From the NCBI GenBank assembly GCA_046538375.1, contig JBKHJA010000025.1, forward strand, positions 1 through 25,247: DNA of 25,247 bases, read 5' to 3'. This document shows, piece by piece, positions 1 through 6,336 of this stretch. The notes under the pieces are model-generated. The model made no database searches, had not been told where the DNA came from, and was given only the letters and a program-made list of their open reading frames with translations. Each line of letters begins with the position of its first letter. The stretch's first letter is position 1. The position numbers and the translations under genes were made by a program. Source of the DNA: JBKHJA01 sp046538375 (GTDB lineage: Bacteria > Acidobacteriota > Aminicenantia > Aminicenantales > Aminicenantaceae).

Positions 1-18
1 CACAAATCAGTTGGGGTT

Positions 19-154
19 CCAAGGGGATATGTCCCTTTGGTCGCAGAGCGGAGGTTTCTATCCTCCGCTCGAGAAGGGGAGGCAGGGAGACCCGATGGAA
101 TCGGGGCGAGCGTCGGAAGGGGGAAAGCGGAGCTTTACCCCTCCGAGGACTCGG
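19..154. other. Array of consecutive hairpins, candidate structured RNA or repeat
   Basis: Four inverted repeats follow each other closely. Bases 19-39 form CCAAGGGGA/TCCCTTTGG with one mismatch. Bases 47-69 form a perfect 8-bp stem, AGCGGAGG/CCTCCGCT, with a 7-base loop. Bases 91-105 form CCCGAT-GGA-ATCGGG. Bases 113-146 form a long composite stem: TCGG and AGGGG pair with CCCCT and CCGA, then AAAGC pairs with GCTTT around another GGA loop. CCGA at 143-146 could instead pair with TCGG at 151-154, giving two exclusive folds. No protein motif is convincing here. I do not recognise an RNA family; a structured RNA, a leader for the downstream gene or a mobile repeat are all possible. The strand is undetermined. 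Confidence 0.45.
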
Positions 155-172
155 TGGGGAAAATCTGCGTGC

Positions 173-202
173 TTCAGAACCTCAACCCTCACTCCTTATA
201 AT
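173..202 (+). promoter_or_regulatory. Possible promoter before the CHC2-finger gene
   Basis: A perfect TATAAT lies at 197-202, with a weak TTCAGA at 173-178 and an 18-base spacer. It would give a leader of about 95 bases before the start codon at 303. The -35 match is only moderate, so this is tentative. Confidence 0.3.
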
Positions 203-302
203 TGAAACTGTGATTTAGGCTTCTCCTATTTCCATGTTGATTTTTTAAGTGAAAAGGATAAACTATTATTCTTCAACCTGTTTTCTAAAGAAAGGAGAAA
301 AA

Positions 303-812
303 ATGAACCAATGCAAGATATGCGGTAAAAATATTGCCCCTGAAGATACCCACTTCAGTCTAACTTTCAATAAAGAAGCCACAGAAAACGGCGGTAAAAA
401 AATCCTCCAATCAGAAGAAGGAGCTGTAATCTGCGAGGAATGCGGCCAGGAAGGCCTCCCCTCCGTCCTTCATCATCTCAAAATCATCCATGATGCTGAT
501 ACCGAGCTCAACAAAAAGATGGAATCCATTGCCAAATCCATGGATATCATGAAGTTGATGAAGGAATACGGAATTTCTGGAGAAAAAATAGGCACAGACA
601 ACGAATATCTGGCCAAATGTCCCTTTCACAACCAAGAGGCCTCCTTTCTGATCGATGCGGATAAAAAAGAATATTTCTGCTTCTGCGAAGGATTGAGAGG
701 AGACGCGTTCAGCTTTGTCATCAACTACGACAGAGATGTCAACCATAAACACACCACTTTAAAACAGGCCGTGGATTTCCTTATGGAAAAATTCCAGGTT
801 CAAGTCGATTAA
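303..812 (+). CDS. Stand-alone CHC2 (DnaG-like) zinc-finger protein
   Basis: A 169-residue protein with two putative zinc sites. The N-terminal part has CxxC pairs at C4/C7 and C44/C47. The C-terminal half (about residues 82-165) resembles the zinc-binding domain of DnaG primase: CPFH at 106-109, a hydrophobic strand, then YFCFC at 124-128 and RGDAFSFV, ending in a helix like the post-finger helix of primases. There is no TOPRIM or helicase-binding domain, so it is not a primase; a nucleic-acid-binding or regulatory role is inference. The last pair is C126-x-C128 instead of the usual CxxC. The start at 303 is chosen because AAAGGAG sits 5 bases upstream; an in-frame ATG at 249 has no such site. 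It stands alone, with decayed DNA downstream. Confidence 0.75.
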   Translation: MNQCKICGKNIAPEDTHFSLTFNKEATENGGKKILQSEEGAVICEECGQEGLPSVLHHLKIIHDADTELNKKMESIAKSMDIMKLMKEYGISGEKIGTDNEYLAKCPFHNQEASFLIDADKKEYFCFCEGLRGDAFSFVINYDRDVNHKHTTLKQAVDFLMEKFQVQVD

Positions 813-874
813 TACAATAAAACCCGGACCACATCATCTTTCATCTTTTCTGGTTTGCCCATTTACAAGAAGCT

Positions 875-1209
875 TCAGCCGTGGCTGACCACTTCCTTAA
901 CCTTTTGGACTCTTTTTTTGATCTGACGTTCCACCCCCATCCTCAAATCCTTTTCTTTAATCCCTTCGTAAAGACTCAGGAAGGCCTTTTCCTTATTTTT
1001 TCTGCCCACTCAAGAAGAGGAACCCCTGCTTTTCTTGCTTTGCTGAATTTCCCGCCAAGCTCCTCCAGCTGTTCTTGACTAAGCCTCTCTGAAAGGATGG
1101 CCAGTCCATCGCAGTTGGAGACATGGACCAGGAGGGCTCTGGCCGCATGGGCAGCCTCCTCGGCTTCTACCAGGATGTCAGGCCAAACTTCCTGAAATAG
1201 AGAGGACAA
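875..1209 (-). pseudogene. Frameshifted, 5'-truncated minus-strand ORF of unknown function
   Basis: The minus strand from 1209 to 976 reads as an Ala/Glu/Leu-rich amphipathic protein of 77 residues that stops soon after EWAEKIRK. A change of frame in the A-rich stretch near 985-1005 continues as KAFLSLYEGIKEKDLRM and a Lys/Val-rich helix ending at the stop at 875-877. Together this looks like one helical protein of about 110 residues with a frameshift. The only start available is a TTG with no ribosome site, and the 5' end abuts a peroxiredoxin remnant, so the N-terminus is probably lost. I do not recognise the family. A sequencing indel in the homopolymer is an alternative explanation for the frameshift. 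Confidence 0.4.
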
Positions 1210-1394
1210 AAAAACTTTACAGTGGCGCCTATTATCTTGGTACTTGTCCTTTGAAAAATATTTTCATCATCGATAAAAGAGGCATAATCAGATATGCAGA
1301 CCATTATCCGGGAACGGAAGAAGATGAAATCGTCAGAGAATTAGATCAGGAAACTCTCCATTTAAAAAACCGCAACCAGGCGGCAGCTTTCTGA
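1203..1394 (+). pseudogene. C-terminal remnant of a peroxiredoxin (AhpC/TSA-type)
   Basis: Read from about 1203 in the frame ending at the TGA at 1392-1394, the translation contains GTCPLKNIFIIDKRGIIRY followed by a PG-x-EEDEIVREL helix. This is the typical end of thioredoxin-fold peroxiredoxins: the beta-strand 'FIID..G.IRY' and the last helix. The N-terminal two thirds, including the peroxidatic cysteine, are missing, and the reading frame loses similarity at the junction with the minus-strand remnant at about 1200. There is no start codon or ribosome site. A truncated relic left by a deletion or rearrangement is the best explanation. Confidence 0.6.
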
Positions 1395-1436
1395 TTGAGG
1401 CAAAAAGAGGGAAAGTCAGAACTATGCTTAAAGTCT

Positions 1437-2285
1437 TTAAGAGGTTCTGACCGATGCTCTTGGCTCTTCTGGTATCTTCTGTCCAACAGACCCTAGAGGA
1501 ATTCCTTCTTCATAAAAAAACTTTTTTATTTCCTGAGCAACTTTTCTTCCGGAAAGCAGCATGCCACCGAAAGTCGGGCCCATGCGGGGTATCCCATAAA
1601 CAGTAGAGACAGCCATGCCTGTTATGAATAAACCCGGATGAACCTGTCCAGTCTTTTCTACGACCAAATCTTCTGAAGCGTCGACATCCATGGGGCCAAA
1701 ATACTGGAGATTCAGGATTTTTCTCCTCTCCAAGGATCGGCAGACGCAGGCGTCATGTCCGGTGGCATCGATAACAGCTTTAGACTCCAATGCTACTGGA
1801 TCGACACATGTTATCTGCCTTGGCAGAGCCGACACAGGAGTCCAGTTCACAACCACACCATCCACTTTCCTGTTCCTGTAAACAACATCGTCAAATTTGG
1901 TCATATTCAAGATCTTAACACCCGCATCACAGGCCGCAGAGATAAGTTTTGAACAGGCATGAGGGCCTCCCGCAGTAAACAATCCCTTTTCTGCCACTTT
2001 GTATGGGATCTCTAGTTCATCCAAGATCTTCTGGGCTGGAGCTCTTATGGTCAGCGTGTTCATCAGATATCCACCAATCCAGAATCCTCCGCCTAAATAG
2101 TTGTTGGCTTCCACGATCAGGACTTTGAATCCATCCTTTGCCAGCTCTCTCCCAGCCATCAATCCAGAAGGGCCTCCGCCGACTATGATCACCTCGGTGT
2201 CTATGTGACTCAATAATTCTTCAGAGAAATTCTTCAAGATGGCGCTTGTAATCTGGCTTTCTGAGACTTTAGCGAATCTTTCCAT
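1437..2285 (-). CDS. thi4: Thi4-family thiazole synthase (or ribose 1,5-bisphosphate isomerase-like)
   Basis: A 282-residue FAD/NAD-binding protein of the Thi4 family, which makes the ADP-thiazole precursor of thiamine from NAD, glycine and a sulfur donor. The dinucleotide site VGGGPSG is at 35-41, followed by an acidic strand end at E59 and GGGFWIGG at 65-72. The middle has the family hallmark ITCVDP then IDATGHD (158-178), and the C-terminus has ITGMAVS and GPTFGGMLLSG (221-246). Cys160 aligns with the sulfur-donating cysteine of yeast Thi4; many archaeal and anaerobe homologues have His there. GGAGGG lies about 10 bases before the ATG. A strong promoter lies just upstream, and no TPP riboswitch was seen. 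The C-terminal tail beyond residue 265 looks unconserved. Confidence 0.85.
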   Translation of the reverse strand: MERFAKVSESQITSAILKNFSEELLSHIDTEVIIVGGGPSGLMAGRELAKDGFKVLIVEANNYLGGGFWIGGYLMNTLTIRAPAQKILDELEIPYKVAEKGLFTAGGPHACSKLISAACDAGVKILNMTKFDDVVYRNRKVDGVVVNWTPVSALPRQITCVDPVALESKAVIDATGHDACVCRSLERRKILNLQYFGPMDVDASEDLVVEKTGQVHPGLFITGMAVSTVYGIPRMGPTFGGMLLSGRKVAQEIKKFFYEEGIPLGSVGQKIPEEPRASVRTS

Positions 2286-2356
2286 CGTCTTATTCCCTCC
2301 TTCCTTGGAAATTTTGGGAAGAATTTTATCCGATATGTTCTATTGTTTCCATAGAT

Positions 2357-2384
2357 ATTATATAGAATCAGACATGCTTGTCAA
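2357..2384 (-). promoter_or_regulatory. Near-consensus sigma70-type promoter for thi4
   Basis: On the minus strand TTGACA (2379-2384), a 16-base spacer and TATAAT (2357-2362) are both perfect hexamers. The predicted transcript starts near 2350 and has a leader of about 65 bases before the thi4 ATG. It lies between the end of the thioredoxin-like gene and thi4, so thi4 can be transcribed independently. Confidence 0.75.
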
Positions 2385-2419
2385 TAGGTTAGCCAACAGG
2401 AAACACTCGAGTCGAAGTA

Positions 2420-2722
2420 TTATTCGATGGGCTGCCCCAATCCAGCTTGACGCAATGTGGGTTCATCCGGTCCTCGTCCAGCGCAGCAGTCGGCGAGCTT
2501 TCCTTCGATGGCCACCTCCGGAACAGAGCCTACCCCCAGACTCCTGGCTCGGCTGACAGCTTCTGGATCCTTCATGTCCAGAACTGCAGCTTCACAGGAA
2601 GGACAGGCTGCTTTCCTTACCACTTCCACTGCCTCCTCACAGAGAGAGCATCCTGCAATAAAGACCTCAATTTTTCGTTTAACTTTCATAGGTGCTTCTC
2701 CTTCTATTTTCATTATTTTCAT
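2420..2722 (-). CDS. Small thioredoxin-like CxxC protein
   Basis: A protein of up to 100 residues with a thioredoxin-like fold pattern: a first beta-strand (KIEVFIAG), the active-site motif C25-S-L-C28, a second pair C40-P-S-C43, a cis-proline-type SVPEV at 66-70, and a vicinal C79-C80 in 'KLADCC' near the end. Proteins of this small family are thiol-disulfide oxidoreductase or glutaredoxin-like; the substrate is unknown. Two starts are plausible: ATG at 2722 after GAGGGAAAGG, or ATG at 2689 preceded by AAGGAG, which starts closer to the domain. It follows the 52-residue ORF by 12 bases, so the two probably form one operon. The sulfur-using thi4 is next downstream but has its own promoter. 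Confidence 0.7.
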   Translation of the reverse strand: MKIMKIEGEAPMKVKRKIEVFIAGCSLCEEAVEVVRKAACPSCEAAVLDMKDPEAVSRARSLGVGSVPEVAIEGKLADCCAGRGPDEPTLRQAGLGQPIE

Positions 2723-2734
2723 GTCCTTTCCCTC

Positions 2735-2893
2735 TTAAATCAGGTCTCTAAAGCCTCGAGTATGGAGCATTCTCCCCTCACATTCTGCCTTTAACTTGGC
2801 AATAGCTTCCTTCTTCTGCAGAAGAGAACTTATCTTCGTTTCGACTTTAACCTCAGCCTTTCTAGCCAGCGCACCTATGATCAAATTTCTCAT
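2735..2893 (-). CDS. Small 52-residue protein of unknown function
   Basis: The minus strand encodes MRNLIIGALARKAEV, followed by a Lys/Glu-rich helix with a single cysteine (C38) and ending RGFRDLI. The ATG at 2893 is preceded by AGAGAGGAAAAA, a good ribosome site, and the stop lies 12 bases before the thioredoxin-like gene. Position, ribosome site and balanced composition support a real gene. There is no recognised domain. It may be a partner or regulator of the thiol protein downstream, but that is only inferred from the spacing. Confidence 0.5.
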   Translation of the reverse strand: MRNLIIGALARKAEVKVETKISSLLQKKEAIAKLKAECEGRMLHTRGFRDLI

Positions 2894-2911
2894 TTTTTCC
2901 TCTCTGAACAT

Positions 2912-2943
2912 AATATAAGTCCTGTATCTAGGTGCGGAGTCAA
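2912..2943 (-). promoter_or_regulatory. Possible promoter for the 52-residue ORF and thioredoxin-like gene
   Basis: On the minus strand TTGACT lies at 2938-2943 and TATATT at 2912-2917, with a long 20-base spacer. Both boxes match well but the spacing is poor, so an alternative -10 placement within the AT-rich stretch is possible. Confidence 0.3.
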
Positions 2944-2962
2944 GCCTTTTTGTATGATTTAG

Positions 2963-3111
2963 CCTGCATTATTCACATAGGTTTTTGATTTCCATGGAAA
3001 AGGAAATCAGGGACACCATACCGAATTCAGGAGAATTCGATTCATGTCCCGATTTCCCCTTAAATTCATGACTTCTTCTTGGAAAACCTTCAATTTAGTG
3101 AATAATGCAGG
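2963..3111 (+). mobile_element. MITE-like element, copy 1
   Basis: A 149-bp non-coding element bounded by a perfect 14-bp terminal inverted repeat: CCTGCATTATTCAC at 2963-2976 and its complement at 3098-3111. It is flanked by a 4-bp direct repeat, TTAG (2959-2962 and 3112-3115), as expected for a target duplication. A second copy in inverted orientation lies at 21513-21660: the first 98 bases are identical, with about five substitutions and one indel in the rest. No transposase is encoded, so it would be moved in trans. The rest of 2894-3315 holds only a possible promoter and no coding sequence I can support. Confidence 0.85.
3002..3057. repeat. Internal palindrome of the MITE-like element
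   Basis: GGAAATC-A-GGGACA (3002-3015) pairs with TGTCCC-GATTTCC (3045-3057) with one bulged A, and two GAATTC palindromes sit in the loop. The structure is kept identically in the second copy. It could form a cruciform or an RNA hairpin when transcribed. Confidence 0.7.
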
Positions 3112-3315
3112 TTAGAAAAACATGGATGTAAGTTGAAAAGAATGGAAGACGGACTCCAGGTTTCAAACACCTGTCACAGTTTGCATGAAAACAAAAAACA
3201 TGTATGAATGAAACCAGGCTTGAACCGAAGAAATCAGTTCACGATGCTATCGGTGCAATCCACTAATCTTTATAATCCTTTAAAAGGAGCATTAAAGTCA
3301 TCTTTTCTAAAAGAA

Positions 3316-3391
3316 TGGTGGAGCTGAGGGGATTTGAACCCCCGACCTCTTGACTGCCAGTCAAGCACTCTCCCAACTGAGCTACAGCCCC
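3316..3391 (-). tRNA. tRNA-Ala (anticodon GGC)
   Basis: The 76-nt minus-strand sequence begins GGGGCTGTAGCTCAGTTGG and ends with an encoded CCA. The anticodon stem CTTGA/TCAAG holds the loop CTGGCAG, giving anticodon GGC, which reads GCC alanine codons. The acceptor stem GGGGCTG/CAGCTCC contains a G3-U70 wobble pair, the identity element of alanine tRNAs, and the T-arm carries GGTTCAAATCC. All stems close, so the gene looks functional. Confidence 0.95.
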
Positions 3392-3405
3392 AGCCGATGT
3401 TTTCC

Positions 3406-3434
3406 ATATTACAAGAAGAATTTCTCACAGTCAA
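3406..3434 (-). promoter_or_regulatory. Promoter of tRNA-Ala
   Basis: On the minus strand TTGACT (3429-3434) and TAATAT (3406-3411) are separated by 17 bases and lie 14 bases before the mature tRNA 5' end. This is the position expected for a short-leader tRNA transcript. A further TTGACA lies upstream at 3453-3458. Confidence 0.6.
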
Positions 3435-3486
3435 GACAGGTATTTTTAATTCTGTCAAGTGTTTTGTTAAAAATTATAAGAAAATA

Positions 3487-3495
3487 TGCTAGAAT
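3487..3495 (+). promoter_or_regulatory. Possible extended -10 promoter for the ftsH operon
   Basis: TGC-TAGAAT is an extended -10 motif located 21 bases before the ftsH start codon, in an AT-rich tract. The -35 region is weak. A CTGTCA/TATAAG pair slightly upstream (spacer 17) is an alternative. Confidence 0.35.
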
Positions 3496-3516
3496 AAATG
3501 ATGCAAGGTAAATATC

Positions 3517-5430
3517 ATGCCAAGACCCAAAAAGCCGCCCACATCATATAAAAACATAATTTTCTGGATCGCTGCCGGAATCGTGATCATTGTGCTGTGG
3601 AGCCTTCTCCAAGCCCCCGGAGGTGCCAAAACAGAAATCAACTTCAGCCAGTTCATGACCGAAGTGGAAAACGACAACGTGGCCGAAGTGACCATTGCTG
3701 GCAGCCAGATCCAAGGAAAATACACGGATGGAACAGACTTCAAAACAGTGGCTCCTTCCCAGTTTGACGATCTAGTCAAGACTCTCCGCCAGCATAAGGT
3801 CAACATCACGGTCAAGGACACTTCCAAAAGCCCCTGGTTCTCTTATCTTTTTACCTGGTTTCCTATCATCCTGCTCATCCTCTTCTGGATTTTCTTCATG
3901 CGGCAGATGCAGGCCGGCGGCAATAAAGCCCTCTCTTTCGGCAAGAGCCGGGCCAAGCTTTTCTCCGGCATACAGAAAAAAGTCACCTTCAAAGATGTGG
4001 CTGGAGTGGAAGAGGCCAAGGAAGAGCTTCAGGAAATCATCGGCTTCCTTAAAGATCCCCAGAAATTCCAGAAACTGGGAGGACGGATTCCCAAGGGAGT
4101 GCTTCTGGTGGGAGCTCCGGGAACTGGCAAGACTCTCCTGGCCAGGGCCGTGGCCGGAGAAGCGGATGTTCCTTTTTTCTCTATCAGCGGCTCTGATTTT
4201 GTGGAGATGTTTGTGGGAGTGGGCGCTTCCCGGGTAAGAGACCTGTTCGACCAGGGAAAAAAGCAGGCCCCCTGCCTGATTTTTATCGATGAGATCGACG
4301 CCGTGGGAAGACACAGAGGAGCGGGATTGGGAGGCGGCCACGATGAGCGGGAACAGACCCTCAACCAGCTTCTGGTGGAAATGGACGGCTTCGACTCCAA
4401 TGAAGGCATCATCCTTATCGCTGCCACCAACAGACCCGATATCCTGGACGGTGCCCTGCTCCGGCCAGGACGATTTGACCGCAGAATCGTGGTCAACATG
4501 CCTGATGTCAAAGGCCGGGAAGATATCCTCAAAGTTCACGTGAGAAAGATTCCTCTGGCCAAAGATGTGGACCTGAAAGTGACCGCCCGTTCCAGCCCTG
4601 GATTTTCCGGCGCTGACCTGGCCAACCTGGTCAACGAGGCTGCTCTCCTTGCTGCTCGAAGGGGCCTGGACAGTGTCACCATGGAGGATTTTGAGAACGC
4701 CAAAGACAAAGTGCTGATGGGAGTGGAAAGAAAGAGCATGATCATCAGCGACGAGGAGAAAAAGAGCACCGCTTATCATGAGGGCGGACATGCCCTGGTG
4801 GCCGCACTGGTCCCCCATGCTGACCCTATTCATAAAGTCACTATCATCCCCAGAGGATTAGCCCTGGGCCTGACCCAGCAGCTTCCTCTTGACGACCGTT
4901 ACACCTACTCCAAAGATTATCTGGAGGCCCAGCTCTCTGTGCTTATGGCCGGAAGAGCTGCCGAAAATCTATTCCTGGACAAAACCACAACCGGAGCAGC
5001 CAACGATTTCGAAAAAGCCACGGAAATTGCCCGCAAGATGGTCTGTCAGTGGGGCATGTCAGAACTCGGCCCTCTCACCTTCGGAGAAAAAGATGACATG
5101 GTTTTTCTGGGCAAGGACTTAGCCATGCACAAGAACTTCAGCGAAAAAACCGCGGAATTGATAGATGAGCAGGTCAAAAAAATCATCGACAAAAACTTCA
5201 CCAGAGCTAAAAATATTCTGGAGAAAAACAAGGATAAACTGGTCATAATCGCTGAGAATTTGCTGGAAAAGGAAGTGCTGACATCAGAGGAAATCGAAAA
5301 TATCATAAAAGGAAAAAAAGAGACCAAGGCCAAGAAAGCCCGCCAACCGTCTAAGACCCAAAAAGAAAAGAAAAAAAAGGAGCCCAAAGGCGCCCCATCC
5401 ATAAAAGAACCAAAATTGGCTAAAGCATAA
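3517..5430 (+). CDS. ftsH: ATP-dependent zinc metalloprotease FtsH
   Basis: A 637-residue membrane-anchored AAA+ protease that degrades misfolded or regulatory membrane and cytosolic proteins. Two membrane segments (about 14-31 and 110-128) enclose a periplasmic domain. The ATPase has Walker A GAPGTGKT (199-206), Walker B LIFIDE (254-259) and the second region of homology with arginine fingers R316 and R319. The M41 protease domain has HEGGH (421-425) and the third zinc ligand D497. HEGGH replaces the more common HEAGH. A very Lys-rich tail (599-637) follows the last helix. Length is normal for the family. AAGG lies about 8 bases before the ATG. It heads the plus-strand operon and is followed three bases later, in the same frame, by folP. 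Confidence 0.97.
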   Translation: MPRPKKPPTSYKNIIFWIAAGIVIIVLWSLLQAPGGAKTEINFSQFMTEVENDNVAEVTIAGSQIQGKYTDGTDFKTVAPSQFDDLVKTLRQHKVNITVKDTSKSPWFSYLFTWFPIILLILFWIFFMRQMQAGGNKALSFGKSRAKLFSGIQKKVTFKDVAGVEEAKEELQEIIGFLKDPQKFQKLGGRIPKGVLLVGAPGTGKTLLARAVAGEADVPFFSISGSDFVEMFVGVGASRVRDLFDQGKKQAPCLIFIDEIDAVGRHRGAGLGGGHDEREQTLNQLLVEMDGFDSNEGIILIAATNRPDILDGALLRPGRFDRRIVVNMPDVKGREDILKVHVRKIPLAKDVDLKVTARSSPGFSGADLANLVNEAALLAARRGLDSVTMEDFENAKDKVLMGVERKSMIISDEEKKSTAYHEGGHALVAALVPHADPIHKVTIIPRGLALGLTQQLPLDDRYTYSKDYLEAQLSVLMAGRAAENLFLDKTTTGAANDFEKATEIARKMVCQWGMSELGPLTFGEKDDMVFLGKDLAMHKNFSEKTAELIDEQVKKIIDKNFTRAKNILEKNKDKLVIIAENLLEKEVLTSEEIENIIKGKKETKAKKARQPSKTQKEKKKKEPKGAPSIKEPKLAKA

Positions 5431-5433
5431 AAG

Positions 5434-6336
5434 TTGAGAAAAGAGCTCATCCTCGAAATAAACAGGACCTCTCACCTTCTCGGTCAAAAAACCTGGTTCA
5501 TGGGAGTGATAAACGTCACTCCTGATTCCTTCTCAGACGGCGATTCCTATTTTGACACAGACAAAGCCGTGAACAGAGGAGAAGAACTGGCCGCCCAGGG
5601 GGCTGATATCATCGATATAGGAGGAGAAAGCAGCCGTCCAGGCTCAGATCCCGTCTCCGCAGAAGAAGAGATGAGACGGATCCTTCCGGTCATATCCAAG
5701 CTGAGAAAAAGAATCCAGGTGTTGATCTCTGTGGATACCACCAAATCAGAGGTGGCTCGCGCAGCCCTGGATGAAGGGGCCGATATCATAAACGACATCA
5801 GCTCATTTCGCTTCGATCCCCACATGGGTGCAGTGGTGGCTCAAAAAAAAGTGCCTGTGGTTCTGATGCACATGCAGGGCACTCCCAAAACCATGCAGAC
5901 CAATCCCTATTATGAAGATGTGGTGGGAGAAGTGAAAGATTTCCTCCGGGAAAAAATAGAGCAGGCCCAAGCTCTGGGTATAAAAAAGGAGAAAATTATC
6001 ATCGATCCGGGCATCGGGTTCGGCAAGAGGATGAAGGACAATCTCACCTTGATCAACAACCTCCACTCGCTGGAAGACCTCCAGCGCCCCATTCTGGTGG
6101 GAGTGTCCCGGAAGTCTTTCATCGGCAGGATTCTGGACCTTCCTCCCCAGGATAGACTGGAAGGGACCATTGCTTCATCCATTTTAAGCCTGATGAGAGG
6201 AGCTCACATCTTGAGAATTCATGACGTGGAGGCCGTCAGAAGAGCCATCCAGGTGGCAGAAGCTATCATGGGTGAAAACTTCTATCCATCTTCTCTCCAA
6301 AAGAATACCCACAGAAAGAACAATCATGTTTGCTGA
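5434..6336 (+). CDS. folP: Dihydropteroate synthase
   Basis: A 300-residue TIM-barrel enzyme of folate synthesis that joins p-aminobenzoate to dihydropterin pyrophosphate; it is the sulfonamide target. Signature segments appear in order: MGVINVTPDSFSDGD (23-37), IDIGGESSRPG, SVDTTKSEVA, ADIINDISS, VLMHMQGTP, IIIDPGIGFGK and VGVSRKSFIG near the C-terminus. The start is TTG at 5434, reached by only TAA-AAG after ftsH and in the same frame, with no clear ribosome site, so coupling to ftsH translation is likely. The last 11 bases overlap the cdaA start. The N-terminus ahead of the first motif has normal length. Confidence 0.95.
   Translation: MRKELILEINRTSHLLGQKTWFMGVINVTPDSFSDGDSYFDTDKAVNRGEELAAQGADIIDIGGESSRPGSDPVSAEEEMRRILPVISKLRKRIQVLISVDTTKSEVARAALDEGADIINDISSFRFDPHMGAVVAQKKVPVVLMHMQGTPKTMQTNPYYEDVVGEVKDFLREKIEQAQALGIKKEKIIIDPGIGFGKRMKDNLTLINNLHSLEDLQRPILVGVSRKSFIGRILDLPPQDRLEGTIASSILSLMRGAHILRIHDVEAVRRAIQVAEAIMGENFYPSSLQKNTHRKNNHVC

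Noticed and set aside
11..205. Plus-strand ORF of 64 codons at the left edge
   Set aside because: It lies across the hairpin array, has no ribosome site and reads as repeat-like Gly/Arg/Pro sequence; the pairing explains the bases better.
2286..2350. TPP riboswitch in the thi4 leader
   Set aside because: The leader is only about 65 bases and lacks the CTGAGA and related thi-box segments.
3270..3458. Minus-strand ORF containing CSSVGRVLDWQSRG
   Set aside because: It is the well-known false translation of a tRNA gene, here tRNA-Ala.
3772..4833. 353-codon open frame antisense to ftsH
   Set aside because: It is a shadow of the strongly coding ftsH strand and shows no domain of its own.
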